A stretch of 58,473 nucleotides of DNA from Streptococcus saliviloxodontae (GCF_016908655.1 NZ_JAFBEI010000008.1:1-58473), one strand, 5' to 3'. Counted from the first letter of the stretch, positions 8,820 through 19,461 are shown. A program made the numbers and translations. Notes: generated by a model not told the origin, from the letters alone.

Positions 8820-9527
8820 ATGAGCAATCAACTTATTTATCAGGGAAAAGCAAAAGATATCTATAGTACAGAAGACGAAAATGTGATTAAGTCGGTCTAC
8901 AAGGACCAGGCAACCATGCTAAACGGAGCTCGTAAGGAGACTATCGAGGGCAAAGGTGTGCTTAATAATCAGATTTCGTCTCTTATTTTTGAGAAATTGA
9001 ACGCGGCAGGTGTGGCAACGCACTTTATCGAGCAAATCTCAGAAACCGAACAATTGAATAAAAAAGTTGACATTATTCCACTTGAGGTGGTTTTGCGAAA
9101 TGTGACAGCAGGTTCATTTTCAAAACGCTTTGGAGTGGAAGAAGGGCGCGTGCTTGAAACTCCAATCGTGGAATTTTACTACAAAAACGATGACTTGGAC
9201 GATCCTTTCATCAATGATGAGCATGTGAAGTTCTTAGATATTGCCAATGATGAGGAGATTGCTTATCTGAAAGAAGAGACTCGTCGTATCAATGAACTCT
9301 TGAAAGATTGGTTTGCTCAGATTGGGCTTAAGTTGATCGACTTCAAGTTGGAGTTTGGATTTGACAAGGATGGCAAGATTATCTTGGCTGATGAGTTCTC
9401 ACCTGATAACTGCCGTCTCTGGGATGCTGACGGTAATCATATGGACAAGGATGTTTTCCGTAGAGATCTTGGTAGCTTGACAGATGTCTATCAAGTTGTA
9501 CTTGAAAAATTAAAAGCACTTGATTAA
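8820..9527 (+). CDS. purC: SAICAR synthetase
   Basis: PurC joins aspartate to CAIR in step 8 of IMP synthesis. The 235-residue product has YQGKAKDIY near the start, [21 protein letters not shown] and [15 protein letters not shown], all typical of PurC. An in-frame extension to 8772 exists, but GAAAGGCGAACAATACG precedes ATG 8820, which gives the usual length. It is the first gene of the purine locus. Confidence 0.97.
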   Translation: MSNQLIYQGKAKDIYSTEDENVIKSVYKDQATMLNGARKETIEGKGVLNNQISSLIFEKLNAAGVATHFIEQISETEQLNKKVDIIPLEVVLRNVTAGSFSKRFGVEEGRVLETPIVEFYYKNDDLDDPFINDEHVKFLDIANDEEIAYLKEETRRINELLKDWFAQIGLKLIDFKLEFGFDKDGKIILADEFSPDNCRLWDADGNHMDKDVFRRDLGSLTDVYQVVLEKLKALD

Positions 9528-9942
9528 GAATTATTTCCATTGTTGAATTTTTTGCTTTTGATAGTCTCCTTAAGTGGTGGGGGTAAAACAATCCACTGGA
9601 TTGTTTTAGGTCGGCAACCAAAAATTCAGACTTGCCGAAAGTTCATCGGACTGTTTGAGGTAGTGGAAAGGCAAACGAAGATTGCGACAGCTATAGGCGA
9701 GCAAAGCGAGCCCTTTCCGTGGCTTTTCGCCGTAGTGGAAGTGCTAAAACTGAAAGTTCTAGCACGAGGGGTTAGCGAGACTTTAGGCTCGCTAAAAAGG
9801 AATGGAACGACGAAGTTGGTCGCTTCCGCCCCACACTACATAAGAAAAGCAACAAAGCATACTAGAAAAATCAAACAATGGGAATGATTTGATTAAGAAG
9901 AATATCAAAAGAAAACACACTTTATAGATAAAGGATTTATAA
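9528..9942 (+). other. Long structured purC-purL spacer (about 415 bases)
   Basis: This spacer contains numerous inverted repeats such as GTCGGCAA/TTGCCGAA, AAACAATCCA/TGGATTGTTT, GCGAGCAAAGCGAGC, and TAGCGAG/CTCGCTA. Its ends are also complementary: CCATTG and AGTGGTGGGG near 9537-9585 face CCCCACACT and CAATGGG near 9830-9882. A 115-codon frame (9540-9887) crosses it but has no ribosome site and no recognisable protein features. It reads as a folded leader RNA before purL more than as a gene. Confidence 0.5.
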
Positions 9943-12900
9943 ATGAATAAACGTATTTTTGTTGAAAAAAAGGCTGACTTTGGAATTAAATCAGTTAGTC
10001 TAGTAAAAGAGTTGACGCATAATTTACAGTTAACATCATTGAAAGATTTGCGTATTGTACAGGTTTATGATGTGTTTAACTTGGCTGAGGACTTGTTTGC
10101 GCGTGCGGCAAAACATATTTTTTCTGAGCAGGTGACAGACCGTCTGTTGACAGAGGCTGAGGTTAGTGCAGAGCTTGAAAATTATGCTTTCTTTGCTATT
10201 GAGGCACTTCCTGGTCAGTTTGACCAACGTGCTGCTAGCTCGCAAGAAGCTCTTCTTTTGCTTGGTAGCGACAGTCGTGTGACCGTCAACACTGCACAGC
10301 TTTACTTGGTGAACAAAGACATTTCAGCTGATGAGCTTGATGCCGTGAAAAACTACCTCTTGAACCCTGTTGATTCACGCTTCAAAGATGTCACGGTAGC
10401 TATCCAACCACAGGCTTTTTCAGCATCAGACAAGACGATTCCAACACTTGATTTCTTTGCAACCTACACTGCAGAAGATTTTGCCACTTACAAGGCTGAG
10501 CAAGGTTTAGCTATGGAAGTTGATGACCTTGTGTTTATCCAAGATTACTTCAAATCAATTGGTCGTGTGCCAACTGAGACAGAATTGAAAGTTCTGGATA
10601 CTTACTGGTCAGATCACTGCCGTCACACAACCTTTGAGACAGAATTGAAGAACATTGATTTTTCAGCCTCTAAATTCCAAAATCAATTGCAGGCAACTTA
10701 TGACAAATACATCGCTATGCGTGATGAGTTGGGGCGTACTGAAAAACCACAGACCTTGATGGATATGGCGACTATCTTTGGTCGTTATGAGCGTGCCAAC
10801 GGTCGTTTGGATGACATGGAAGTTTCTGATGAAATCAATGCCTGCTCTGTTGAAATTGAAGTTGACGTTGATGGTGTCAAAGAACCTTGGCTTTTGATGT
10901 TCAAAAATGAAACTCACAATCACCCGACAGAAATCGAGCCATTTGGTGGGGCTGCAACATGTATTGGTGGAGCTATTCGTGACCCATTGTCAGGTCGTTC
11001 TTACGTGTACCAAGCTATGCGTATCTCAGGTGCTGGTGACATTACGACGCCTATCGCTGAAACACGTACAGGTAAATTGCCACAACAAGTGATTTCTAAA
11101 ACAGCAGCGCACGGCTACTCATCATACGGTAACCAAATCGGGCTTGCGACAACTTATGTGCGTGAGTATTTCCACCCAGGCTTTGTGGCAAAACGTATGG
11201 AGCTTGGTGCTGTTGTCGGTGCTGCCCCTAAAGAAAACGTTGTCCGTGAAAAACCAGAGGCGGGTGATGTGGTTATCTTGCTCGGTGGTAAGACGGGTCG
11301 TGACGGAGTCGGTGGTGCGACAGGATCATCTAAAGTGCAAACTGTTGAGTCTGTAGAAACTGCTGGTGCAGAAGTTCAAAAAGGGAATGCCATTGAAGAA
11401 CGTAAAATCCAACGTCTTTTCCGCAATGGCGATGTGACACGTCTCATTAAGAAATCAAATGACTTTGGTGCTGGTGGTGTCTGTGTGGCTATCGGTGAAT
11501 TGGCTGACGGTCTTGAAATTGACTTGGATAAAGTGCCACTCAAATACCAAGGTCTTAATGGAACTGAAATTGCTATCTCAGAGTCGCAAGAACGTATGTC
11601 TGTTGTCGTTCGTCCAAGCGACGTTGATGCTTTCATCGCAGCCTGCCATAAGGAAAATATTGATGCCGTTGTTGTGGCAACGGTGACTGAAAAACCAAAC
11701 CTTGTCATGACTTGGAATGGTGAAACAATCGTTGACTTGGAACGTCGCTTCCTTGATACCAACGGTGTGCGCGTGGTGGTTGATGCTAAAGTTGTCGATA
11801 AGGCAGTTGAATTGCCAGAGGTTCGTACAACATCGGCAGAGACCCTTGAAGCTGATACTGTAAAAGTCTTGTCAGACCTCAACCATGCTAGCCAAAAAGG
11901 TCTTCAAACTATTTTTGATTCTTCAGTTGGTCGTTCAACAGTCAACCACCCACTCGGTGGACGTTACCAAATCACACCAACAGAAGCTTCTGTTCAGAAA
12001 TTGCCAGTTCAACACGGTGTGACAACAACAGCCTCAGTTATGGCACAAGGTTTCAACCCTTATATCGCTGAATGGTCTCCATACCACGGTGCGGCTTACG
12101 CTGTCATCGAAGCGACAGCTCGCTTGGTTGCTGCTGGTGCCAACTGGTCTAAAGCACGTTTCTCTTATCAAGAATACTTCGAGCGCATGGACAAACAGGC
12201 AGAGCGTTTTGGTCAACCTGTTTCAGCCCTTCTGGGGTCGATTGAAGCACAAATCCAACTTGGTTTGCCATCAATCGGTGGTAAGGACTCTATGTCTGGT
12301 ACTTTTGAAGAATTGACAGTACCGCCAACCTTGGTTGCCTTTGGTGTGACAACTGCTGATAACCGTAAGGTCTTGTCACCAGAGTTCAAAGCTGCTGGTC
12401 AGAATATCTACTATATTCCAGGTCAAGCCATCTCTGAAAATATCGACTTTGACTTGATTAAAGGAAACTTCGCTAAGTTTGCTACGATTCAGGCGAAACA
12501 TACCGTAACAGCTGCCTCAGCGGTCAAATACGGTGGTGTTATCGAAAGCCTTGCTCTCATGAGTTTTGGTAACCGTATCGGTGCTTCTGTGGAAATCGCA
12601 GAGCTTGACAACAGCTTGACGGCACAACTTGGTGGCTTCATCTTCACCTCTACTGAAGATATCGCTGACGCTGTGAAAATCGGTCAAACAGAGGCTGACT
12701 TTACAGTGACAGTCAACGGCACTGAGCTTTCAGGAACAAAACTCCTTTCAGCCTTTGAGGGTAAATTGGAAGAAGTTTATCCTACTGAGTTTGAACAATC
12801 TTCAGTGCTTGAAGAGGTTCCAGCAGTGGTATCAGATGCTGTCATCACAGCTAAAGAAACGATTGCAGAGCCTTTGGTTTACATCCCAGTCTTCCCTGGT

Positions 12901-13668
12901 ACCAACTCAGAATATGACTCAGCTAAGGCCTTTGAACAAGCTGGTGCAAAAGTTAACCTAGTACCATTTGTGACCTTGAATGAAGAAGCGATTGCCAACT
13001 CTGTTGAGACAATGGTGGCTAATATCCAAAAAGCCAACATCATCTTCTTTGCAGGTGGTTTCTCAGCGGCGGATGAGCCAGATGGTTCAGCCAAGTTCAT
13101 CGTCAATATCTTGCTCAATGAGAAAGTTCGCTCTGCTATTGACAGCTTCATCGACAACGGAGGGCTTATCATCGGTATTTGTAATGGTTTCCAAGCCCTT
13201 GTCAAATCAGGACTTCTGCCATACGGAAACTTTGAGGATGCGACTGAGACAAGCCCAACCCTCTTCTACAATGATGCCAACCAACACGTCGCCAAAATGG
13301 TTGAAACACGTATCGCTAACACCAACTCACCATGGTTGGCAGGTGTACAAGTCGGTGATGTTCACGCTATTCCAGTCTCACACGGTGAAGGTAAATTTGT
13401 CGTGACAGCTGAAGAATTTGCAGAGCTTCGTGACAACGGTCAAATCTGGAGCCAATACGTGGACTTTGATGGTAATCCATCTATGGACAGCAAGTACAAT
13501 CCAAATGGATCTGTCAATGCTATTGAAGGAATCACTAGCAAAAACGGTCAAATCATTGGTAAGATGGGACACTCAGAACGTTGGGAAGATGGTCTTTTCC
13601 AAAATATTCCAGGAAATAAAGACCAACATCTGTTTGAAAGTGCAGTTGCTTACTTTACAGGAAAGTAA
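9943..13668 (+). CDS. purL: Phosphoribosylformylglycinamidine synthase, long form
   Basis: This enzyme catalyses the ATP- and glutamine-dependent conversion of FGAR to FGAM in step 4 of IMP synthesis. The 1241-residue protein is the single-chain PurL, in which PurS-like, synthetase and glutaminase parts are fused. Its features are SDHCRHTTFETEL near residue 230, NETHNHPTEIEPFGGAATC near 325, and a C-terminal class I amidotransferase with Cys1080 in GICNGFQAL. Many other Firmicutes carry separate purS, purQ and purL genes. AAAGGATTTATAA precedes the ATG. Confidence 0.97.
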   Translation: MNKRIFVEKKADFGIKSVSLVKELTHNLQLTSLKDLRIVQVYDVFNLAEDLFARAAKHIFSEQVTDRLLTEAEVSAELENYAFFAIEALPGQFDQRAASSQEALLLLGSDSRVTVNTAQLYLVNKDISADELDAVKNYLLNPVDSRFKDVTVAIQPQAFSASDKTIPTLDFFATYTAEDFATYKAEQGLAMEVDDLVFIQDYFKSIGRVPTETELKVLDTYWSDHCRHTTFETELKNIDFSASKFQNQLQATYDKYIAMRDELGRTEKPQTLMDMATIFGRYERANGRLDDMEVSDEINACSVEIEVDVDGVKEPWLLMFKNETHNHPTEIEPFGGAATCIGGAIRDPLSGRSYVYQAMRISGAGDITTPIAETRTGKLPQQVISKTAAHGYSSYGNQIGLATTYVREYFHPGFVAKRMELGAVVGAAPKENVVREKPEAGDVVILLGGKTGRDGVGGATGSSKVQTVESVETAGAEVQKGNAIEERKIQRLFRNGDVTRLIKKSNDFGAGGVCVAIGELADGLEIDLDKVPLKYQGLNGTEIAISESQERMSVVVRPSDVDAFIAACHKENIDAVVVATVTEKPNLVMTWNGETIVDLERRFLDTNGVRVVVDAKVVDKAVELPEVRTTSAETLEADTVKVLSDLNHASQKGLQTIFDSSVGRSTVNHPLGGRYQITPTEASVQKLPVQHGVTTTASVMAQGFNPYIAEWSPYHGAAYAVIEATARLVAAGANWSKARFSYQEYFERMDKQAERFGQPVSALLGSIEAQIQLGLPSIGGKDSMSGTFEELTVPPTLVAFGVTTADNRKVLSPEFKAAGQNIYYIPGQAISENIDFDLIKGNFAKFATIQAKHTVTAASAVKYGGVIESLALMSFGNRIGASVEIAELDNSLTAQLGGFIFTSTEDIADAVKIGQTEADFTVTVNGTELSGTKLLSAFEGKLEEVYPTEFEQSSVLEEVPAVVSDAVITAKETIAEPLVYIPVFPGTNSEYDSAKAFEQAGAKVNLVPFVTLNEEAIANSVETMVANIQKANIIFFAGGFSAADEPDGSAKFIVNILLNEKVRSAIDSFIDNGGLIIGICNGFQALVKSGLLPYGNFEDATETSPTLFYNDANQHVAKMVETRIANTNSPWLAGVQVGDVHAIPVSHGEGKFVVTAEEFAELRDNGQIWSQYVDFDGNPSMDSKYNPNGSVNAIEGITSKNGQIIGKMGHSERWEDGLFQNIPGNKDQHLFESAVAYFTGK

Positions 13669-13716
13669 AAAGGTTCAGCCAACCTTTTTAGCCCTCACCT
13701 AGAAAATAAAAAGGTT
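13667..13716 (+). promoter_or_regulatory. Possible attenuator after purL, before purF
   Basis: AAAAAGGTT (13667-13675) can pair with AACCTTTTT (13681-13689) to give a terminator-like hairpin with T residues. A second AAAAAGGTT (13708-13716) can pair with the same central strand instead. Two mutually exclusive hairpins that share one strand are the usual geometry of an attenuator. The pairing is seen in the sequence, but function is inferred. Confidence 0.45.
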
Positions 13717-13730
13717 AGGGGAGAAAGAAA

Positions 13731-13865
13731 CTCGCTCAGCTTTTGAGCGATAGTGAACACGGGCGACAAGATATGCGAAAAAGCTAGTTTTCCTAGAGTC
13801 AATGCTCTTTGTTAACTTCGCTCCTTTCGCTTTGCTTGTTTGGTGCCCTTTGTATCGAGGTAAAA
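13731..13865 (+). promoter_or_regulatory. Repeated purine leader element, copy 1 (purF)
   Basis: This is a structured leader shared with purN, purE and purB. A hairpin TCGCTCA/TGAGCGA comes first, then GAACACGGGC. A variable middle contains GATA and CTAG motifs. The closing strand GCCC is followed by CCCTTTGTATC (13846-13856), directly before the start-codon region. Closing stem GGGC/GCCC (13761-13764 with 13845-13848) differs in sequence from the other copies but keeps pairing. Unlike the other copies it has a local GAGG ribosome site. Confidence 0.6.
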
Positions 13866-15320
13866 ATGACATACGAAGTAAAATCTCTCAATGAAGAATG
13901 TGGTGTCTTTGGCATCTGGGGTCATCCTCAAGCGGCCCAAGTGACCTACTTTGGACTTCACAGTCTTCAACACCGTGGTCAAGAAGGAGCAGGTATCGTG
14001 TCAAACGATAAGGGTAAGCTCAATGGTCACCGTGAAAAAGGACTTCTTTCAGAAGTTTTCAAAAATCCTGCTGATTTGGATAAATTGACAGGAACAGCAG
14101 CTATCGGTCATGTGCGTTATGCGACTGCAGGTGCAGCTGATATTCGCAATATTCAGCCCTTCCTTTACAAGTTTCATGATGGGCAGTTTGGTTTGGCACA
14201 TAATGGTAACTTGACCAACGCTATTTCTCTACGTCGAGAATTGGAAGGACAAGGAGCTATCTTTAATGCTTCATCAGATACTGAAATCCTCATGCACTTG
14301 ATCCGTCGTAGTCACAATCCTGAGTTTATTGGCAAGGTCAAAGAAGCTCTTAATACGGTCAAGGGTGGTTTTGCTTATCTCTTGATGATTGAAGATAAGC
14401 TCATTGCGGCACTTGATCCAAATGGTTTCCGTCCTCTTTCAATCGGTCGTATGAAAAACGGCGCTTGGGTCGTTTCTAGTGAAACTTGTGCCTTTGAAGT
14501 TGTTGGTGCGGAGTGGGTACGTGATGTCAATCCGGGTGAAATTATCATCATTGATGACAATGGTATCCAATACGATAGCTACACAACAGAAACGCAGTTG
14601 GCTATCTGTTCAATGGAATATGTTTACTTTGCTCGTCCTGACTCTGACATTGCTGGTGTCAATGTTCACACGGCTCGTAAGAATATGGGGCGTCGTCTAG
14701 CACAAGAATTCAAACACGAAGCAGATATTGTTGTCGGCGTACCTAACTCATCACTCAGCGCAGCTATGGGCTTTGCCGAGGAATCAGGTTTGCCAAACGA
14801 GATGGGTCTGGTCAAAAATCAGTACACACAACGTACCTTCATCCAGCCAACACAAGAACTACGTGAGCAAGGTGTCCGTATGAAATTGTCTGCGGTATCA
14901 AGTGTTGTTAAGGATAAGCGTGTGGTTATGATTGATGATTCCATCGTGCGTGGAACGACTTCTCGCCGTATCGTGCAATTGCTGCGCGAGGCGGGTGCCA
15001 AGGAAGTCCATGTGGCAATCGGTAGTCCAGAGCTCAAGTATCCATGTTTCTATGGTATTGATATTCAGACACGCCGTGAGTTGATCTCAGCCAATCACAC
15101 AGCAGATGAAGTTTGCGAGATTATCGGTGCAGATAGTCTGACTTATCTATCGCTTGAAGGCTTGATTGACTCTATCGGTCTTGAAACTGATGCTCCAAAT
15201 GGTGGACTTTGTGTGGCTTACTTTGATGGGGAATACCCAACGCCACTTTATGATTATGAAGAGCCTTACATTAAGAGTTTGGAAGAAAAGACTAGCTTTT
15301 ACATTGATCAAGTGAAATAA
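13866..15320 (+). CDS. purF: Amidophosphoribosyltransferase
   Basis: PurF commits PRPP to purine synthesis by making phosphoribosylamine from glutamine. The 484-residue product has a propeptide of about ten residues before the catalytic Cys11 in [10 protein letters not shown]. The N-terminal glutaminase domain carries [10 protein letters not shown]. The C-terminal PRPP site is [15 protein letters not shown]. An in-frame extension to 13809 was rejected because ATG 13866 follows GAGGTAAAA and places the catalytic Cys as in the family. Confidence 0.96.
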   Translation: MTYEVKSLNEECGVFGIWGHPQAAQVTYFGLHSLQHRGQEGAGIVSNDKGKLNGHREKGLLSEVFKNPADLDKLTGTAAIGHVRYATAGAADIRNIQPFLYKFHDGQFGLAHNGNLTNAISLRRELEGQGAIFNASSDTEILMHLIRRSHNPEFIGKVKEALNTVKGGFAYLLMIEDKLIAALDPNGFRPLSIGRMKNGAWVVSSETCAFEVVGAEWVRDVNPGEIIIIDDNGIQYDSYTTETQLAICSMEYVYFARPDSDIAGVNVHTARKNMGRRLAQEFKHEADIVVGVPNSSLSAAMGFAEESGLPNEMGLVKNQYTQRTFIQPTQELREQGVRMKLSAVSSVVKDKRVVMIDDSIVRGTTSRRIVQLLREAGAKEVHVAIGSPELKYPCFYGIDIQTRRELISANHTADEVCEIIGADSLTYLSLEGLIDSIGLETDAPNGGLCVAYFDGEYPTPLYDYEEPYIKSLEEKTSFYIDQVK

Positions 15321-15365
15321 GTAATGGCTTTGCCGATTTGTTAGAAGTAGAAAAGGAAAAATATT

Positions 15366-16385
15366 ATGTCAAAAAATGCTTACGCTCAGTCTGGTGTCGA
15401 TGTCGAGGCTGGCTACGAAGTTGTTGAACGTATCAAAAAACACGTTGCTCGTACAGAACGTGCAGGTGTTATGGGAGCTCTAGGTGGCTTTGGTGGTATG
15501 TTTGACTTGTCACAAACAGGTGTCAAAGAGCCTGTCTTGATTTCAGGGACAGACGGTGTGGGAACAAAACTCATGCTGGCTATTAAGTACGACAAACACG
15601 ATACCATCGGTCAAGACTGCGTTGCCATGTGTGTCAATGACATCATCGCAGCAGGTGCAGAACCCCTCTACTTCCTTGACTACGTAGCGACTGGGAAAAA
15701 TGAACCAGCTAAACTAGAACAAGTCGTTGCAGGTGTTGCTGAAGGCTGTGTCCAAGCAGGTGCAGCTCTTATCGGTGGAGAAACGGCTGAAATGCCTGGT
15801 ATGTATGGCGAAGATGATTATGACCTTGCAGGTTTTGCGGTCGGTGTGGCTGAAAAATCACAAATCATCGATGGCTCAAAAGTCAAAGAAGGAGATGTTC
15901 TTCTTGGTCTTGCGTCAAGTGGTATCCACTCAAACGGTTATTCATTGGTGCGTCGTGTCTTTGCGGACTACACTGGTGAGGAAGTCTTGCCAGAGCTTGA
16001 GGGCAAAAAGCTTAAAGATGTCCTTCTTGAGCCTACTCGTATCTATGTCAAAGCAGCTCTGCCATTGATCAAAGAAGAGTTGGTTAACGGTATCGCCCAC
16101 ATCACAGGTGGTGGTTTCATCGAGAATGTTCCTCGTATGTTTGCGGACGATTTGGCAGCTGAAATCGAGGAAGACAAGGTACCAGTTCTCCCTATCTTCA
16201 AGGCTCTTGAAAAATACGGTGAGATTAAACACGAAGAAATGTTTGAAATCTTCAACATGGGTGTCGGTCTTATGTTGGCTGTTAGCCCAGAAAAGGTTGA
16301 CCGTATCAAAGAGCTTTTGGACGAACCTGTTTATGAAATTGGTCGTATCGTGAAAAAAGCTGACGCTAGTGTGGTGATTAAGTAA
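15366..16385 (+). CDS. purM: Phosphoribosylformylglycinamidine cyclo-ligase (AIR synthetase)
   Basis: PurM closes the imidazole ring, turning FGAM into AIR. The 339-residue product has [22 protein letters not shown] split over the ATP site, [11 protein letters not shown] and [13 protein letters not shown]. It follows purF by 45 bases with an AAAAGGAAAA ribosome site and is very likely on the same transcript. Confidence 0.97.
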   Translation: MSKNAYAQSGVDVEAGYEVVERIKKHVARTERAGVMGALGGFGGMFDLSQTGVKEPVLISGTDGVGTKLMLAIKYDKHDTIGQDCVAMCVNDIIAAGAEPLYFLDYVATGKNEPAKLEQVVAGVAEGCVQAGAALIGGETAEMPGMYGEDDYDLAGFAVGVAEKSQIIDGSKVKEGDVLLGLASSGIHSNGYSLVRRVFADYTGEEVLPELEGKKLKDVLLEPTRIYVKAALPLIKEELVNGIAHITGGGFIENVPRMFADDLAAEIEEDKVPVLPIFKALEKYGEIKHEEMFEIFNMGVGLMLAVSPEKVDRIKELLDEPVYEIGRIVKKADASVVIK

Positions 16386-16420
16386 TAATTCCCAATCAAT
16401 AGGGAATATTGAAAAATGAA

Positions 16421-16550
16421 GAAAGGAAGTTCAGTTTGCAAGTCGAGCTGAACAAGGGACTCATTTCATAGCAAATAGGATAAATTGTCTAGCGTGCAAG
16501 ATACGCTTAGACAATTTCCTATTTTCAACGAATGTCCCTTTGTATCGAAT
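16421..16550 (+). promoter_or_regulatory. Repeated purine leader element, copy 2 (purN)
   Basis: The order is AAAGGA (16422-16427), hairpin GTTCAG/CTGAAC (16429-16434 with 16448-16453), then GAACAAGGGAC. A long inner stem follows (AAATAGG...AAATTGTCTA with TAGACAATTT...CCTATTT). It ends in closing strand GTCCC (16534-16538) and CCCTTTGTATC (16536-16546). No Shine-Dalgarno lies between CCCTTTGTATC and the purN start; the nearest good one is AAAGGA, about 125 bases upstream. The closing stem is GGGAC/GTCCC. Confidence 0.65.
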
Positions 16551-17102
16551 ATGAAAATCGCAGTTTTTGCTTCTGGTAACGGCTCAAACTTTCAAGTGAT
16601 TGCAGAGCAATTTCCAGTAGAATTTGTCTTTTCAGACCATCGAGATGCTTATGTCCTTGAACGTGCTCAAAACCTGTCTATTCCAGGCTTCGCTTTTGAA
16701 CTCAAGGAGTTTGATAACAAGGTGGCTTACGAGCAAGCCATTGTTGATTTACTCAATCAACACGAGATTGACTTGGTTTGTTTGGCGGGCTACATGAAAA
16801 TCGTTGGAGAGACCTTACTGTCTGCCTACGAAGGTCGTATCATCAATATTCACCCAGCTTACTTGCCTGAATTTCCAGGGGCTCACGGTATCGAAGATGC
16901 TTGGGAGGCTGGTGTTGACCAGTCTGGCGTGACCATTCACTGGGTTGACAGTGGCGTGGATACAGGTAAGGTTATCCAGCAGGTGCGCGTGCCACGTTTA
17001 CCAGACGATAGCCTAGAAAGTTTTGAAGCTCGTATACACGAGGCGGAATATAAGTTATATCCGAGGGTGTTGAGACAATTGGGGGTGGACGAGAAGAAAT
17101 GA
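16551..17102 (+). CDS. purN: Phosphoribosylglycinamide formyltransferase
   Basis: PurN formylates GAR with 10-formyl-THF (step 3). The 183-residue product has AVFASGNGSNFQ, LAGYMKIVG, NIHPAYLPEFPGAHG and GVTIHWVDSGVDTG, with the catalytic Asn-His-Asp set intact. The frame is open from 16485, but that stretch is the structured leader. ATG 16551 gives the family length, although it lacks an adjacent ribosome site. The next gene overlaps by ATGA. Confidence 0.95.
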   Translation: MKIAVFASGNGSNFQVIAEQFPVEFVFSDHRDAYVLERAQNLSIPGFAFELKEFDNKVAYEQAIVDLLNQHEIDLVCLAGYMKIVGETLLSAYEGRIINIHPAYLPEFPGAHGIEDAWEAGVDQSGVTIHWVDSGVDTGKVIQQVRVPRLPDDSLESFEARIHEAEYKLYPRVLRQLGVDEKK

Positions 17103-17413
17103 AACTAAAAGACTATCAAGATTGGGTAAGTGACTTCTATAAAAAACGTGGCTGGTATGACTATAATTCATTTATCCGTTGTAATTTTTTAGCAGAAGAG
17201 GTTGGTGAACTTGCTCAAGCTGTTCGTAAGATTGAAATAGGTCGAGACCGTCCTGATGAAGAGGAGGAGACTAAGGTTGAAAAATTGGAAAATATCAAGG
17301 AAGAACTAGGTGACGTGCTTGATAATATCATGATTTTGGCAGATAAGTATCAGATTTCACTAGAAGAAATTATGCAATCGCATCAGGATAAATTGATAAA
17401 AAGGTTCGAGTAA
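17099..17413 (+). CDS. MazG-like nucleotide pyrophosphohydrolase
   Basis: This is a 104-residue all-alpha NTP pyrophosphohydrolase of the MazG/dUTPase-like fold. It carries the metal-binding signature EEVGELAQA and EELGDVLDN. Members cleave (d)NTPs to the monophosphate and PPi and can act in housecleaning. The true substrate is unknown. It overlaps purN by four bases (ATGA), so it is coupled to purine synthesis. A role in controlling a purine nucleotide or intermediate pool is an inference from position only. Confidence 0.8.
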   Translation: MKLKDYQDWVSDFYKKRGWYDYNSFIRCNFLAEEVGELAQAVRKIEIGRDRPDEEEETKVEKLENIKEELGDVLDNIMILADKYQISLEEIMQSHQDKLIKRFE

Positions 17414-17460
17414 TTTCAGAATCTAATCTATATTAGATATATCATTGGTGGAGAGGAAAA

Positions 17461-17840
17461 ATGATTATTGATCAACACAACACTATATTTCTTTGAGAGA
17501 GGAACTAAATCATCGGCCTAAGCAATTGAAAGCTCCTAAAGACTGGCTTTTTGTCTTGGTAAATACAATGAGAGCCATGATAGAAAATACGGACAAAAAT
17601 CAGATAGCAGAGTTAGAATCAATTATTCAGTTAACGAAGAGTCAATATTTAAAACTTGCCTTTGATTTCTGTCAAGGATGATTTGGTGGAGCTAATTTTT
17701 CCTATCGTAAAAGTCCTAATTATCTCTATCTATGTAGGCTTGTAGCACTTTTTCCAGAATTTGATTTATCTCAGGAAGATCAAAATTATCTCAAGAACAT
17801 TATAACTTATAATCATTATTTGCTATATGAAATTGACTAA
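17461..17840 (+). pseudogene. Broken small gene between mazG-like gene and purH
   Basis: ATG 17461 follows GAGAGGAAAA and opens MIIDQHNT before the frame shifts. A second frame from 17493 encodes about 62 residues (LNHRPKQLKAPKDWLF...), stops at TGA 17680, and then stays open in the same frame to TAA 17840 (FGGANFSYRKSPNYLYLCRL...). A frameshift near 17490 plus a nonsense codon at 17680 would explain a former protein of about 125 residues. I do not recognise the family. Confidence 0.65.
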
Positions 17841-17885
17841 AATTTGTTATCATGTAGTGTGAACTAGCAGTAAGAAAGGAATAAC

Positions 17886-19433
17886 ATGACTAAACGTGCT
17901 TTAATCTCAGTTTCTGACAAGTCAGGGATTGTGGACTTTGCAAAAGAATTGAAAAGCTTAGGTTGGGATATTATCTCAACAGGTGGAACTAAGGTTGCCC
18001 TCGATGAGGCTGGTGTTGAGACCATTGCCATCGACGATGTGACTGGTTTCCCAGAAATGATGGACGGTCGTGTCAAGACCCTCCACCCAAATATCCATGG
18101 TGGACTTTTGGCTCGTCGTGACGCTGAAAGCCACTTGCAGGCGGCTAAGGATAACCATATCGAACTCATCGACCTTGTCGTGGTTAACCTTTACCCATTT
18201 AAAGAGACTATTCGTCGTCCAGACGTGACCTACGATTTGGCGGTGGAAAATATCGACATCGGTGGTCCTTCAATGCTTCGTTCGGCAGCTAAAAACCACG
18301 CTAGCGTGACCGTTGTGGTTGACCCAGCGGATTATGCCGTCGTTTTGGGAGAATTGGCTGACGCTGGTCAGACGACCTATGAAACCCGTCAACGCTTGGC
18401 GGCTAAGGTCTTCCGTCACACAGCTGCCTACGACGCTTTGATTGCTGAGTACTTCACAGCCCAAGTCGGAGAGGCGAAGCCTGAAAAATTAACCATCACT
18501 TACGACCTCAAACAGGCTATGCGTTATGGTGAGAATCCACAACAAGATGCGGATTTCTACCAAAAAGCTATCCCAACGGACTACTCAATTGCCTCAGCTA
18601 AACAACTTAACGGTAAAGAATTGTCCTTCAACAATATCCGTGATGCTGATGCGGCTATCCGTATCATCCGTGATTTCAAGGACCGTCCAACCGTTGTTGC
18701 CCTCAAACACATGAACCCATGTGGTATCGGACAGGCTGACGATATTGAGACAGCTTGGGATTACGCTTACGAGGCTGATTCAGTGTCTATTTTCGGTGGC
18801 ATCGTGGTACTTAACCGTGAGGTTGATGCTGCGACAGCTGAGAAGATGCACCCAGTCTTCCTTGAAATCATCATTGCACCAAGTTACTCAGAAGAAGCGC
18901 TAGCTATTTTGACCAATAAAAAGAAAAACTTGCGTATTCTTGAGTTGCCATTTGACGCTCAGGCAGCCAGCGAGGTTGAGCCAGAGTACACAGGCGTTGT
19001 TGGCGGACTTTTGGTGCAAAACCAAGATGTGGTCGCTGAAAATCCAGCCGACTGGCAAGTGGTGACAGACCGCAAGCCTAGTGAACAAGAAGCTACTGCC
19101 CTTGAGTTTGCTTGGAAAGCCATCAAGTACGTCAAATCAAATGGTATCATCGTGACCAACGACCACATGACCCTCGGTGTCGGCCCTGGTCAGACCAACC
19201 GTGTGGCTTCTGTTAAGATTGCCATTGAGCAAGCGAAAGACCGTCTTGACGGTGCTGTCCTTGCCTCAGATGCCTTCTTCCCATTTGCGGATAATATCGA
19301 AGAAATTGCTGCCGCAGGTATCAAGGCTATCATTCAGCCAGGTGGTTCCGTCCGTGACCAAGAGTCTATTGACGCTGCTAACAAGCACGGCTTGACCATG
19401 ATCTTCACAGGCGTGAGACATTTTAGACATTAA
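17886..19433 (+). CDS. purH: Bifunctional AICAR transformylase / IMP cyclohydrolase
   Basis: PurH carries out the last two steps of IMP synthesis. The 515-residue protein has an N-terminal MGS-like cyclohydrolase domain ([33 protein letters not shown]). The C-terminal transformylase has [13 protein letters not shown] and [22 protein letters not shown] precedes the ATG. The gene follows a broken gene and is followed by a repeat element without a clear terminator at the stop. Confidence 0.97.
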   Translation: MTKRALISVSDKSGIVDFAKELKSLGWDIISTGGTKVALDEAGVETIAIDDVTGFPEMMDGRVKTLHPNIHGGLLARRDAESHLQAAKDNHIELIDLVVVNLYPFKETIRRPDVTYDLAVENIDIGGPSMLRSAAKNHASVTVVVDPADYAVVLGELADAGQTTYETRQRLAAKVFRHTAAYDALIAEYFTAQVGEAKPEKLTITYDLKQAMRYGENPQQDADFYQKAIPTDYSIASAKQLNGKELSFNNIRDADAAIRIIRDFKDRPTVVALKHMNPCGIGQADDIETAWDYAYEADSVSIFGGIVVLNREVDAATAEKMHPVFLEIIIAPSYSEEALAILTNKKKNLRILELPFDAQAASEVEPEYTGVVGGLLVQNQDVVAENPADWQVVTDRKPSEQEATALEFAWKAIKYVKSNGIIVTNDHMTLGVGPGQTNRVASVKIAIEQAKDRLDGAVLASDAFFPFADNIEEIAAAGIKAIIQPGGSVRDQESIDAANKHGLTMIFTGVRHFRH

Positions 19434-19461
19434 AATCAGAAAGAGAAGTATCGTTAAGCGT

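Noticed and set aside
9540..9887. 115-codon frame between purC and purL as a gene
   Set aside because: No ribosome-binding site, odd composition, and dense inverted repeats; it is better explained as structured non-coding RNA.
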